DNA of 60,892 nt from Gammaproteobacteria bacterium (GTDB taxonomy: Bacteria; Pseudomonadota; Gammaproteobacteria; Steroidobacterales; Steroidobacteraceae). The stretch spans positions 1-60,892 of the forward strand of contig JAJFKF010000076.1 of assembly GCA_021773365.1 (NCBI GenBank), read 5' to 3'. Position numbers and translations under genes: made by a program. Of this stretch, positions 52,677-60,892 are shown piece after piece; position 1 is the first letter of the stretch, and each line of letters opens with the position of its first letter. Below the pieces are notes generated by a model. The model worked only from the letters and a program-made list of their open reading frames with translations. It searched no databases and was not told the origin of the DNA.

Positions 52677-54059
52677 CTAAACCGTCTGGCTGAACAGCTT
52701 CGTGTCCGGCGCCTTGCGCGCCAGCCGCGCGTCGAAGGCCATGCAGATGTTGCGAATGAATGCCCGGCCGAGGTCCGTCACTTCCAGGTCCGTACCGGTG
52801 CAGCCGGTGCCGATCCTGATGAGCTGATCGGCGCTCAGTTCGTGCAGGCGCTCCGGGAGCGCTTGCAGGTAAGCGGGCATCTGCTCCGGCGCATCCCAGT
52901 GCGTGTGGAAGCGGGTCATCAGGTTCAGGATGTGCTGGCGCAGTTCCAGATCCTCCCCATCCAGCACGTGTCCGCGCAACAAAGGCAGCTCGCCTTTCTC
53001 GATGCGCTCCCGGTAAGGCTCGATGATCTTCTCGTTCTGCGCGAAGGCGCTCCAGGCATCGCCGATGGCCGATACGCCCAGCCCGAACAGCGGCGACACC
53101 AGGCTTGAGGTGTAGCCCATGAAGTTGCGGTGCAGGGTGCCTTGCCCGGCGGCCTGCCAGAGCGAGTCGGTTTCCAGCGCGAAGTGGTCCATGCCGATTT
53201 CGCGGTAGCCGGCATCTTCCAGTATCTGGCGACCGCGTTCGTACAGCGCGCGCTTGGCGTCGCCCTGCGGCAGGTCATCCTCGGTGAAGCGGCGCTGACT
53301 GGGTTTTATCCACGGCACATGGGCGTAGCCATAGAAGGCGATGCGGTCGGGGCGCAGGCGGCCAACTGCCGCCAGGGTCTGTTCTACCGAGTTCATGGTC
53401 TGCAGCGGCAGGCCGTAGATGAGGTCGTAGTTGATGCTGGTGAAGCCCAGCTCGCGCGCCTGCTCGGTGAGTACGCGCACCTCTTCCTCGCTCTGCACGC
53501 GATTGACGATGTCCTGCACGCGCGGGTCGAAATCCTGGATCCCGAGGCTCAGACGCCGGAAGCCGAGTTCGCCCAGCACCTTGAGTTGTCCGGCGTCGGT
53601 GACGCGTGGATCAGCTTCAATGGAGTATTCGGCGTCGGGCGTGACATCGGCATGCGCCAGCAGACCCTCAACGAGGAAGCGAATTTCCTCTGGAGTGAGA
53701 AACGTGGGCGTGCCGCCACCGAGATGAATCTCCGATAGCGGAATGCGCTGCACCCCGAGTTTGTCGAGGTACAGCTTCCACTCTGCCAGGACCGTCTCGA
53801 GGTAGGGCTGGGCGATGGCGCGGTTGCGGGTAATGCGGACATTGCAGCCGCAGTAGGTGCACAGGGAGCGACAGAAGGGCACATGCACGTACACGGCTGC
53901 GCCTTTCGAGCCTTCGAGCGAACGTCCGAGTGCGGCGATCCATTCCGCCTCGGTAGGTGTTGTTTCCCAGTACGGCACTGTCGGATAGCTGGTGTACCGC
54001 GGTCCGGGTACGTTGTACTTGCGCAGCAGATGAGTGCGCGCGGCGGCATTCGCATTCAT
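52677..54059 (-). CDS. hemN: Oxygen-independent coproporphyrinogen III oxidase HemN
   Basis: 460 aa. This radical SAM enzyme converts coproporphyrinogen III to protoporphyrinogen IX without oxygen. The cluster motif is CRSLCTYCGC, with the third Cys and the following Cys typical of HemN and absent from the HemW look-alike. The N-terminal KYNVPGPRYTSYPTVPYW and ADPRVTD are also HemN features. Its ATG overlaps the hemE stop by 4 nt. It is the last gene of the heme operon; no hemF is in the window. Confidence 0.96.
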   Translation of the reverse strand: MNANAAARTHLLRKYNVPGPRYTSYPTVPYWETTPTEAEWIAALGRSLEGSKGAAVYVHVPFCRSLCTYCGCNVRITRNRAIAQPYLETVLAEWKLYLDKLGVQRIPLSEIHLGGGTPTFLTPEEIRFLVEGLLAHADVTPDAEYSIEADPRVTDAGQLKVLGELGFRRLSLGIQDFDPRVQDIVNRVQSEEEVRVLTEQARELGFTSINYDLIYGLPLQTMNSVEQTLAAVGRLRPDRIAFYGYAHVPWIKPSQRRFTEDDLPQGDAKRALYERGRQILEDAGYREIGMDHFALETDSLWQAAGQGTLHRNFMGYTSSLVSPLFGLGVSAIGDAWSAFAQNEKIIEPYRERIEKGELPLLRGHVLDGEDLELRQHILNLMTRFHTHWDAPEQMPAYLQALPERLHELSADQLIRIGTGCTGTDLEVTDLGRAFIRNICMAFDARLARKAPDTKLFSQTV

Positions 54060-55135
54060 GAAAACAGATCTTTTTGCATATCAAGAAACAGATGAACGTG
54101 CTTTTCCGGCGTGGAGGGCAGCACGCCGTGTCCCAGCCCGCATATCCAGCCGCGACGCTTCTCCGGCGGCAGGGCACACACCGGTTCGAAGAACTTGCGC
54201 GCGGCGCGCAGCATCTGCGCCTCGGGCAGCAGCAACGCATGGGGATCGAAATTTCCCTGGATGGCCCAGCGGTCGCCAAAGCGCTCCAGCGCCTCGGCCA
54301 CGGGCGTGTGCCAGTCAATGCCGATGCCGGCGATGGGCAGATCGCCCAGGGCTTCCCAATGCTGTGCCGTGGTTCCCTTTGAGTAGTACAGCACCCGGCC
54401 GTCCGGGCACAGGCGGTGAAACTCGCTCAGCAGCTCGCGCAGCGGAGGCACCACCGTTTCGGCGAATGCCGCCGGCGTCAGTTCGCCGGCACAGGTGTCG
54501 AGAATGGCCAGGACATCCAGGCCTGCACGCCACTGCAGCGCCATGTTTCGTGCTAGCAGCGGCAGCAGTTTCTCCGTGAAGCCGCTGTAGCGGCCGTCGC
54601 GCAGACCCGTCTGCGCGGGACTGAGATCACCATGGTGGGAGCCGGCGGCGGCATAGAAAAAGAGCGTCAGCGGTCCGCCCACGAATCCGATCAAGCCCTT
54701 GGCGGGAGAAAGCCGCGAGCGGATGAGCTTCAGAGCATCGGCCTGGAATTGCAGCGCGGAGAGAAGAGAGGGCTCCTTGTCCCCGATCCTTTCCCGCGGG
54801 CGCGCGAGGGGGGAAGAAAGTCGGGCTACGTCATTGGGCTGCTTGAGGTGCCAGCCCAGTTTCGGGCCGGGCGAGTATTCCAGCGGCATGCCCAGCGCTT
54901 CCAGTGGAAACAGCAGGTCCGAGAACAGGATGGCGGCGTCGAAATCGAATTCCTCGATGGGGCCCATGGTCGCTTCGGCGGCGACTTCAGGGCGTTTGCA
55001 CAGTTCGATGAATGAATACTGCGCGCGCAGCTTCTGGTAGTGGCTGTGATAGCGTCCGGCCTGGCGCATGAACCATACCGGGGGGCGTTCTTCATTGCTG
55101 CGCGCCAGTGCTGCCTGAAACGAGTTCTGCATCAT
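54056..55135 (-). CDS. hemE: Uroporphyrinogen decarboxylase HemE
   Basis: 359 aa. It removes four carboxylates from uroporphyrinogen III. The N-terminal signature RPPVWFMRQAGRYHSHYQKLR (only partly written as FMRQAGRY here for reference) contains the substrate-binding Arg pair. Also present are AILFSDLLFPLEALGMPLEY with the catalytic Asp, FVGGPLTLFFYAAAGS, and the C-terminal GLGHGVLPSTPEKHV. It is coupled by 4-nt overlaps to the response regulator gene upstream and hemN downstream. Confidence 0.96.
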   Translation of the reverse strand: MMQNSFQAALARSNEERPPVWFMRQAGRYHSHYQKLRAQYSFIELCKRPEVAAEATMGPIEEFDFDAAILFSDLLFPLEALGMPLEYSPGPKLGWHLKQPNDVARLSSPLARPRERIGDKEPSLLSALQFQADALKLIRSRLSPAKGLIGFVGGPLTLFFYAAAGSHHGDLSPAQTGLRDGRYSGFTEKLLPLLARNMALQWRAGLDVLAILDTCAGELTPAAFAETVVPPLRELLSEFHRLCPDGRVLYYSKGTTAQHWEALGDLPIAGIGIDWHTPVAEALERFGDRWAIQGNFDPHALLLPEAQMLRAARKFFEPVCALPPEKRRGWICGLGHGVLPSTPEKHVHLFLDMQKDLFS

Positions 55136-55848
55136 GCGTCTTTCACTGCCTCTGTATCGAGCTGGTAGCCCACTCCGCGCACGCTGCGGATGACGCGCGC
55201 TTCGCCCGGCTCCGGTTCGATCAGCTTGCGCAGGCGGAGAATGAAATTGTCGACGGTGCGCGGGGTGGGAAACTCGTTCTGCGCCCAGGCGCGGTCGAGT
55301 ATCTCATCGCGTGTCAGTACCGCACCGCGCTTCTCCAGCAGCAGCGTCAGTACCGCACACTCCTTGTGTGTCAGCGGCGCACTCAGGCCTTCCACGGTGA
55401 CTTCCATGCGCTTCAGATCCACGCGTGCGCGTCCCACCTGCAGCGGTTTCTCGAAGGCGGCCTCACCGCTGGCCAGCAGCGTGACCCGCCGCAGCGCGTT
55501 CTGCAGCCGCAGCAGCAGCTCCTTGAAATGAAACGGCTTGACGACGTAGTCCTCGGCGCCCAGCTCGAGGCCGCGGATGCGCTCCTCGGGCGCGCCATAG
55601 GCGGTGAGGAAAACAATGGCCGTGCGCGGATGACGCCCACGAATGGCCTGCGCCACCTCAAAGCCCGGCCGGTCCGGCAGGCCCACGTCCAGCAGCGCCA
55701 GATCAAAGGCGGCCTGGCCGTCCTGCGCGATGGCTTCGGCGGCGTCGCGGGCCCAGACCACGGTGTAGCCTTCGCCGGAAAGCCGTTCGGTCAGCGTGCG
55801 GCCCACGTTGACTTCATCCTCCACCACCAGAATGCGCGCGGCGTTCAC
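55132..55848 (-). CDS. OmpR/PhoB-family response regulator inside the heme operon
   Basis: 238 aa, from a GTG start. The receiver domain has the acidic pair VVEDE, the phospho-acceptor Asp in LALLDVGLPDRPG (about residue 53), Thr/Ser in VFLTAYG and Lys in DYVVKPFHF. The C-terminal winged helix (LTHKECAVLTLLLEKRG; TVDNFILRLRKLIE; IRSVRGVGYQLD) binds DNA. Its start overlaps the kinase stop and its stop overlaps hemE, so it is translated as part of heme synthesis. It may control this operon or redox genes; the target is unknown. Confidence 0.93.
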   Translation of the reverse strand: MNAARILVVEDEVNVGRTLTERLSGEGYTVVWARDAAEAIAQDGQAAFDLALLDVGLPDRPGFEVAQAIRGRHPRTAIVFLTAYGAPEERIRGLELGAEDYVVKPFHFKELLLRLQNALRRVTLLASGEAAFEKPLQVGRARVDLKRMEVTVEGLSAPLTHKECAVLTLLLEKRGAVLTRDEILDRAWAQNEFPTPRTVDNFILRLRKLIEPEPGEARVIRSVRGVGYQLDTEAVKDA

Positions 55849-56807
55849 GTGGGCTCCTCGGCACGGCGGAAGTGCAGGTCCACCTGAAAACCCGCGTTCG
55901 AATCGGCCGCGAATGTCGCGCTTCCGCCCATGCGCTCCATGAGCGTGCGGATCAGGTACAGGCCCACCCCGGTGCCGTGTGAACCGCCGCCACGGAAGAA
56001 CAGCGTGCCCAGCTGCCGCGCATCACCGCTGAAGCCATTTCCGCCGTCGGTGGCCGTGACGTGCAGATAGTCACCCTCCTGTCGCATCGACACCTGCAGT
56101 CGCGCCGGTGTCGTCTTTGAATGCCGGAGGGTGTTGTCCAGCAGATTGCGGAAGATCACCTGCAGGGCGCTGGGGTCGGCCAGTACCAGCGCCGCATCGC
56201 TGTCCGCATCGCTCGTCAGCTCCAGCGCAATCTCCCGCGGGGCGTGCGCGCTGGCGCGATAGCGCGTCAACCAGGCTGCCAGCGGCAGGGGTTGCAGCAT
56301 CAGGGCGCCGCCGCCTTCAAGGCGTGCCAGCTCCAGGGTCTTTTCCACCTGGGCCTCGAGACGGCTGGTGTCCTGCAGCAGTCGTTCGATCAGTTCATTG
56401 CCACCGCTGCCCGTCGACTCGCCCAGCGATTCGGCCTGCAGGCGGATGCTGGTCAGCGGTGTCTTCAGTTCATGAGTGACCGAGGCGAGGAAAGTTTGCA
56501 GTGCCTTCATACGGCGCCGGTCGCGCCAGTACAGCCACACCATGGCGCCGGTGAGTCCGGCCAGCAGCACGAAGTACGCACTGGCCTCGCCGATGAGCAT
56601 GCGCTGTGTGCGCGACCAGTCCTGCAGTGCCTCCGGACTGCTTTCGCCGGCCACCACGCGCAGCTCGGCAATTTTCTCCGCCTGGTTGTACACCACCAGT
56701 CCCCACCAGCCCATCAGCAGGAACAGCAGCAATACCCACACCACGGTAATGGCTGCCAGCCAGTTCAGGCCGCGGCGGGTGGTGGCGATGCTGGAGTACT
56801 TGCCCAT
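55845..56807 (-). CDS. Sensor histidine kinase inside the heme operon
   Basis: 320 aa from ATG 56807. Two membrane helices (LAAITVVWVLLLFLLMGWWG; SAYFVLLAGLTGAMVWLYW) enclose only about 35 periplasmic residues (NQAEKIAELRVVAGESS...), too few for a ligand-binding domain, so it may sense a membrane or redox state or need a partner. The HisKA motif SVTHELKTPLTSIRLQAES holds the phospho-accepting His. The HATPase motifs are VIFRNLLDNTLRHS, DGGNGFS and GTGVGLYLIRTLMERMGG. No HAMP domain is visible. It follows hemL by 13 bp and is the partner of the regulator at 55132. Confidence 0.92.
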   Translation of the reverse strand: MGKYSSIATTRRGLNWLAAITVVWVLLLFLLMGWWGLVVYNQAEKIAELRVVAGESSPEALQDWSRTQRMLIGEASAYFVLLAGLTGAMVWLYWRDRRRMKALQTFLASVTHELKTPLTSIRLQAESLGESTGSGGNELIERLLQDTSRLEAQVEKTLELARLEGGGALMLQPLPLAAWLTRYRASAHAPREIALELTSDADSDAALVLADPSALQVIFRNLLDNTLRHSKTTPARLQVSMRQEGDYLHVTATDGGNGFSGDARQLGTLFFRGGGSHGTGVGLYLIRTLMERMGGSATFAADSNAGFQVDLHFRRAEEPT

Positions 56808-56820
56808 TGCCGGTCCGTCT

Positions 56821-58134
56821 CTAGTCCGCGCCCGGCGCTGCAGTGAGTGCTGTGGTGAATGCCGCAACCGTCGTTTCCAGATCCGCGTCGCTGTGCGCCG
56901 TGGAGAGAAAGCCCACCTCGAAACCGCTGGGAGCCAGGTACACGCCGCGCGCGAGCAGGGCATGGAACAAACGGGTGAAGCGGCGCGCCTGATTGGCCGG
57001 GACATGCTCCACCGCGCGCACCACGCCGTCGGCCGTGCCCACCTTGCCGAACACCGGCCAGAACAACGACCCGTGCGACTGCAGGCCGAAATCCCCGATG
57101 CCGTTGCGGGCGGCGCCAGCCGTTAGCGCGCTGCCGAGTGCATTCACGCGCTGCTGCAGCACTGCATAAGGCGGCTCACGCTCCAGTTTGCGCAACATGG
57201 CCAGGCCCGCCGCCATGGCGACGGAATTGGCGCTCAGGGTACCGGCCTGGTACACCGGCCCGGCCGGCGCAACCAGGTCCATGAGGTCGGCGCGCCCGCC
57301 GTAGGCGCCCACCGGAAAGCCGCCGCCGATGACCTTGCCGTAGGTCACCAGGTCCGGTTCCAGCCCGAGTTCGCCGGCCATGCCGCCGAAGCCGATGCGA
57401 AAGCCGCTGATCACCTCATCAAAAATGACCAGCGCGCCGGCCTTGTGCGCCTGCTGAATCAGGGATTGCAGAAATCCGGGTCGTTGCGGCAGCAGACCAT
57501 TGTTTGCGGGCAGCGGCTCGACGATGACTGCCGCAATTTCGCCGCCATGCGTGGCCCACAACGCCTCCAGCTGCGCCGGGTCATCCAGCGGCGCTACCAG
57601 CGTGTCTGCCGCGGTTTGCGGCGGCACGCCGGCGCTGTCGGGACTGGCCATCTCCGCCAGACCCGAACCGGCCTTCACCAGCATGGAATCGACATGGCCG
57701 TGATAGCAGCCGCTGAATTTCAGTATCTTCGAGCGGCCGGTGGCGCCGCGCGCCACGCGCAGCGCGGACATCACCGCCTCGGTGCCGGAGTTCACGAAGC
57801 GTATCTTCTGCACCCAGGGCAGGCGCTGCACGATGAACTCGGCCAGCTCCAGCGAGCCGGCCTCGGCGGCGCCGTAGGACCAGCCTCGACTCAGCGCCTC
57901 GTCCACTGCGGCGCGTACCTCCGGGTCCTGATGCCCGAACAGCAGCGGTCCCCAGGACATGCAGTAGTCGATGTAACTGTTGCCATCGACGTCGGTGATG
58001 CGGCTGCCGTCGGCTTCGCGAATGAAGCGTGGCGGACCGCCGACGCCGCGGAAGGCGCGCACCGGGGAATGTACGCCGCCCGGAGAAACCTTAAGGGCGC
58101 GTTCAAACAGGGACTGTGAGACTTCAGTTTTCAT
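56821..58134 (-). CDS. hemL: Glutamate-1-semialdehyde 2,1-aminomutase HemL
   Basis: 437 aa from ATG 58134 (MKTEVSQSLFERALKVSPGG). A PLP enzyme that makes 5-aminolevulinate in the C5 route. The PLP Lys is in VTYGKVIGGGFPVGAYGG. SPVRAFRGVGGPPRF, YCMSWGPLLFGHQDP and IFDEVISGFR are family hallmarks. An ATG at 58158 is an alternative start. The C5 route needs hemA, which is not in the window. A 201-bp gap with a compound palindrome separates it from hemB upstream. Confidence 0.95.
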   Translation of the reverse strand: MKTEVSQSLFERALKVSPGGVHSPVRAFRGVGGPPRFIREADGSRITDVDGNSYIDYCMSWGPLLFGHQDPEVRAAVDEALSRGWSYGAAEAGSLELAEFIVQRLPWVQKIRFVNSGTEAVMSALRVARGATGRSKILKFSGCYHGHVDSMLVKAGSGLAEMASPDSAGVPPQTAADTLVAPLDDPAQLEALWATHGGEIAAVIVEPLPANNGLLPQRPGFLQSLIQQAHKAGALVIFDEVISGFRIGFGGMAGELGLEPDLVTYGKVIGGGFPVGAYGGRADLMDLVAPAGPVYQAGTLSANSVAMAAGLAMLRKLEREPPYAVLQQRVNALGSALTAGAARNGIGDFGLQSHGSLFWPVFGKVGTADGVVRAVEHVPANQARRFTRLFHALLARGVYLAPSGFEVGFLSTAHSDADLETTVAAFTTALTAAPGAD

Positions 58135-58186
58135 ATCAGGCAGCAACGCTGATTGCATTATTCATGAACGTTCTCGGTCCGTGCCG

Positions 58187-58303
58187 GCGGAGTTCCGGAC
58201 GGGGAGGGATTTTCCGGAACGCCGTGAATACATCCCTGTAGGCTCGCGCTTTGACATCCTGTCAAAGAGCGTCCGGAAAACCCCTCCCCATCCGCAACTC
58301 CGC
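58187..58303. repeat. Compound palindrome with 32-bp imperfect arms between hemB and hemL
   Basis: 58187-58218 and 58272-58303 are inverse copies with three mismatches. The interior holds two more hairpins, TACA-TCCC-TGTA (58229-58240) and CTTTGACA-TCC-TGTCAAAG (58249-58267). Arm sequence (GGGGAGGG, TTTCCGG) and the paired small hairpins with ATCC-type loops match the element at 27973-28101. It would be transcribed within the heme operon. Confidence 0.88.
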
Positions 58304-58335
58304 TGATAGGTTGTACTGGTCATGAGTCATGCGCT

Positions 58336-59325
58336 TCAGGGGTTCAGCCATTGATGCGCATGTCTGGCGCCGTAGGTGATGATCATGGATGCCCCTGCGC
58401 GCACAAACGATGTCCAGCATTCCAGGTGGGCTGCGCGGGCGGGGATCAGGCCCTGGGCGGCAAGCGCTTCTATGGCGGCGTACTCGCCGCTGACTTCGTA
58501 GACCGCCCACGGCAGGGCGATTTCCCCGGACAGCGACTTGAGGATATCGAGGTAGGGCATGCCCGGCTTGACCATGAGTATGTCGGCGCCCTCGTCGGCG
58601 TCGCGCAGCGAACTCATCAGTGCATCCTTCGGCCGCGCCGGATCGATCTGGTAGCTGGCGCGGTCCTTCAGCGCGGAGCGCGGCGCGGAATCGGCCGCCT
58701 CGCGGAAGGGGCCGTAGAAGCGGGAGTTGAACTTGGCGGAATAGCTCATCAGCAGTGTGCGCTCACAGCCGCCGTCATCCAGTGCTTCGCGGATGGCAGC
58801 CACGCGCCCGTCCATCATGTCGCTGGGCGCTACGCATTGCGCGCCGGCCTGCGCATAGACGAGGGCGGCGCGTGCCAGCTCATCGACAGAGGCATCGTTG
58901 ACCACATGATCCTGTTCGCGGGAAAGCACGCCGCAGTGGCCGTGCGCGGTGTACGAGCACAGGCATACATCGACGGCGATCCACAGGTCGTTGCCGAAGC
59001 GTTTGTGCAACGCTGCGATCTGTGTCGCGGTGAAATCATAGACGAAGTCCGCTTCGCGCTTCTCGCCCGGAACGCCGAACAGCAACAGCTTGTCGGCGCC
59101 GGCCTCCATGTCCTTCTCGACCTGCCGTAGCAGGCTGTCCGGCGTCTCGCGGAGAACATCCGGCAGGCCGGGAACCGGGGCGCGCTCGCCAAGTCCTTCC
59201 ACCACGAAGTGCGGCTGAATCAGTTGATCCGGACTGACGCGAACCTCGCGTGACAGTTCGCGAATGTGACGATCCTGGCGCAGACGGCGCAGGGTCAGGC
59301 CGGCGTGGTAGGTGTTGTCGCTCAT
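58336..59325 (-). CDS. hemB: Porphobilinogen synthase (delta-aminolevulinate dehydratase) HemB
   Basis: 329 aa. It joins two aminolevulinates into porphobilinogen. The metal site is the zinc type: DVCLCSYTAHGHCG has all three cysteines, unlike the Asp-containing magnesium type of Pseudomonas. The Schiff-base lysines are in SYSAKFNSRFYGPF and MVKPGMPYLD. The ATG directly abuts the hemC stop (TAG-ATG), so translation is coupled. Confidence 0.96.
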   Translation of the reverse strand: MSDNTYHAGLTLRRLRQDRHIRELSREVRVSPDQLIQPHFVVEGLGERAPVPGLPDVLRETPDSLLRQVEKDMEAGADKLLLFGVPGEKREADFVYDFTATQIAALHKRFGNDLWIAVDVCLCSYTAHGHCGVLSREQDHVVNDASVDELARAALVYAQAGAQCVAPSDMMDGRVAAIREALDDGGCERTLLMSYSAKFNSRFYGPFREAADSAPRSALKDRASYQIDPARPKDALMSSLRDADEGADILMVKPGMPYLDILKSLSGEIALPWAVYEVSGEYAAIEALAAQGLIPARAAHLECWTSFVRAGASMIITYGARHAHQWLNP

Positions 59326-60885
59326 CTAGTCGGTCTCCGTAGTCGTGATGCCCACCCAACGCCGCCATTCCTCGGCGGAGGGAAACACCGCCAGGTTGTC
59401 GATGCCGGCGGAGTGAATCAGCTCGGCGGTCTTGCCCGGTCCGCAGGCATGGTGCACCGTGGATGCGAGCTGTTCATGCAGGCGGCGAAACTGGCTGCCG
59501 CTGGCCCAGTACACATGCGTGATCGCCGCGGCCTGCGGGATCTCCCGGCTGTCTTCCTCGGGTAGATTATAGGTCGCCAGCACCTGTCCGGCGGACCAGG
59601 TTTCCACCGCGGCGGCGTGGGTGAGTATCTGCCAGTCTTCTATGGATGAGAGTTGCAGCACCGGTTCGGCAAGCGTGGGCTCGATCCAGTCAAAGCCCAA
59701 CGCATCGGCGCAGCCTTCCACCCAGACGCCACGTTCGGCCAGCCGCCGCCAGCTGCCGGTGCCGGAGGTCCAGATTCGCTTGCCTGTCAGGTCGCTTTCC
59801 ACACCGAGGGGCAGGGCGCGGCTGTGAGCGATGAACACGGCGGCATCGCTGCCGAGCAGGGTGGCGCCAATGAGTTCATCGAGCATGCTTTGGGGGTCTG
59901 CGGTCTCGCGTTCCTTCAGTCCGTCCCAGGCGTGGATCGTGCCGGGTGGCGCAGGCGGCAGCGACAGCCAGCGCGTCTGTGAGAGTGGTTCACCGTTCAT
60001 GTCCTTGCCATGCACGTACAGCACGTCACCGCAGGCAGGATGCGTAATGCAGGTGGCGCCGAAGCGCTGGTGGCAGCCGCCACCGGAGTGCGCCAGTACC
60101 GCACGCTCCTGCTGCACCTGTCGTGCCGTCGGTTCATCGTGCAGGGTGCGCAGAAGAGCCAGCAGTTCTGCGTCGTCGCTGCGGCATTCCACGGCCAGCG
60201 CGCCCTGGCCGGGCGCGGAAGGGCAGTCGGCCAGTGGCGGCACCATCCAGCGTACGCCGTCCAGCAGCGTGGTAAGCCGTTCGCGTCCGCCGTCGGGGCG
60301 CTTGTCGTTCCACAGGCGGATCAGGCCGGCGAAGGCCAGGACCACGCCGTCGATCTGTCTGTCACTGTTGTCCGGTTCATGCAGGCGACCGAGCCGGGTG
60401 TCGACGTTGCCACGGATTTCCACGAACTCCAGCCGTGGGGAGTTGTGTGGCAGGGCCCAGTTGAGGAAGGCGGGGAGGTTCTCCAGGCGACGCGGGGCGG
60501 AGGTGCCGATGCGCAGGGAGCGGCCTTCCTCCAGGCGCTGGGCGACGTCGTTGCGGAAGACGATGACGTCGCGGGGGTTTTCGCGGGGTGGGATGGCGGC
60601 GAGGGTGAGGCCTTCAGGGCGCTCGAGCGCCAGGTCCTTCAGTGAGTGGACGGTGAGGTCGACGCGGGCATCGAGCAATGCACTGTCGAGTTCGGCGGTG
60701 AAGAAGGCCTTGCCTTCAATGGCACTCAGGGGGACGTTGGTGATCCGGTCGCCGCGGGTTTCGATCAGAGTCAGTTCGATTTGCAGGTGAGGGTGCAGGG
60801 ATTGGAGGTAGTGGGCCAGCCAGAGGCTTTGCGCCTGGGCCAGGGTGGAGCGGCGCGTGCCCAAACGGAGTGTTCGTCTTGTCAT
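59326..60885 (-). CDS. hemC: Hydroxymethylbilane synthase with C-terminal HemD-like domain (HemC-HemD fusion)
   Basis: 519 aa, against about 310 for ordinary HemC. Residues 1-310 are porphobilinogen deaminase: LRLGTRRSTLAQAQSLW, catalytic Asp84 in VHSLKDL, RIGTSAPRR, the RGNVDTRLGRL motif, and Cys271 in GGGCHQRFG, which carries the dipyrromethane cofactor. Residues about 330-519 look like uroporphyrinogen III synthase: SDAAVFIAHSRALP, VYWASGSQFRRL, and HACGPGKTAELIHSAGI with the GPxTA signature. At about 190 residues it is shorter than free HemD (about 250), so it may be reduced or only binding-competent. It is the first gene of the operon; seven bases remain before the window ends. Confidence 0.9.
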   Translation of the reverse strand: MTRRTLRLGTRRSTLAQAQSLWLAHYLQSLHPHLQIELTLIETRGDRITNVPLSAIEGKAFFTAELDSALLDARVDLTVHSLKDLALERPEGLTLAAIPPRENPRDVIVFRNDVAQRLEEGRSLRIGTSAPRRLENLPAFLNWALPHNSPRLEFVEIRGNVDTRLGRLHEPDNSDRQIDGVVLAFAGLIRLWNDKRPDGGRERLTTLLDGVRWMVPPLADCPSAPGQGALAVECRSDDAELLALLRTLHDEPTARQVQQERAVLAHSGGGCHQRFGATCITHPACGDVLYVHGKDMNGEPLSQTRWLSLPPAPPGTIHAWDGLKERETADPQSMLDELIGATLLGSDAAVFIAHSRALPLGVESDLTGKRIWTSGTGSWRRLAERGVWVEGCADALGFDWIEPTLAEPVLQLSSIEDWQILTHAAAVETWSAGQVLATYNLPEEDSREIPQAAAITHVYWASGSQFRRLHEQLASTVHHACGPGKTAELIHSAGIDNLAVFPSAEEWRRWVGITTTETD

Positions 60886-60892
60886 TTGAAAA

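Noticed and set aside
59326..59900. The C-terminal part of HemC as read-through into a separate hemD gene
   Set aside because: There is no stop or start between the parts; the frame is continuous, so it is a true fusion as sequenced.

Overview
The window is GC-rich gammaproteobacterial chromosome, densely packed with genes and mostly housekeeping. I saw no tRNA, rRNA, transposase, integrase or CRISPR array. Support for Gammaproteobacteria comes from the clpS-clpA / infA-aat / trxB / ftsK-lolA-rarA-serS neighbourhood, lolC-lolE-lolD followed by comEC-exbB-exbD-msbA-lpxK, and type II secretion genes. The sigma factor/FecR/TonB-receptor/TlpA modules, the cysteine-free GspE and the heme gene order point away from enterics and Pseudomonas, and towards a Steroidobacter/Nevskia/Xanthomonad-like lineage. 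That placement is inference.

Layout. 1-1681: end of a FecR gene and a TlpA-like thioredoxin protein. 1682-3239: a Fic AMP-transferase gene with a strong two-part operator-like sequence, bracketed by a 48-bp imperfect direct repeat. 3240-8424: mfd, an exported methyltransferase-like protein and a second TlpA protein. 8421-13356 (minus strand): ECF sigma factor, FecR, STN-type TonB receptor, TlpA. 13497-18437 (minus): periplasmic adaptor, RND pump and TetR regulator, with an 18-bp palindromic operator ahead of them. 18592-18891: small exported protein with a clear terminator. 19030-29188 (plus): envelope run lolC, lolE, lolD, comEC, exbB, exbD, msbA, lpxK. 29150-36183 (minus): acidic orphan protein and T2SS genes gspC, gspD, gspE, gspF. 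gspE carries an in-frame TAG, and an AT-richer insert with a ParD-like antitoxin separates gspE from gspF. 36327-41945 (plus): clpS, clpA, M16 peptidase. 41946-42344: gene-free repeat island. 42345-45361 (minus): trxB, DUF482 acyltransferase-like protein, aat, infA. 45467-52666 (plus): ald, ftsK, lolA, VanZ-like protein, rarA, serS. 52677-60885 (minus): heme operon hemC(D), hemB, hemL, sensor kinase, response regulator, hemE, hemN.

How the genes work together. The lol genes (including lolA at 48990) move lipoproteins to the outer membrane. MsbA and LpxK build and flip lipid A. The Fec-type module couples an outer-membrane transporter to its own sigma factor. The N-degron pathway is nearly complete: Aat makes destabilising N termini, ClpS binds them and ClpA unfolds the substrates. 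The heme operon covers glutamate-1-semialdehyde to protoporphyrinogen and has a two-component system translationally coupled inside it.

The most unusual features are these. (1) Four long compound palindromes lie between genes (20277-20405, 27973-28101, 42097-42315, 58187-58303). Two of them share a three-hairpin design with ATCC-type loops, and one carries two inverted DnaA-box sequences. (2) The Fic module has a two-site operator overlapping its start codon. (3) GspE has lost all its zinc cysteines and also has an amber codon. (4) A HemC-HemD-like fusion sits in a heme operon that also encodes a kinase/regulator pair.
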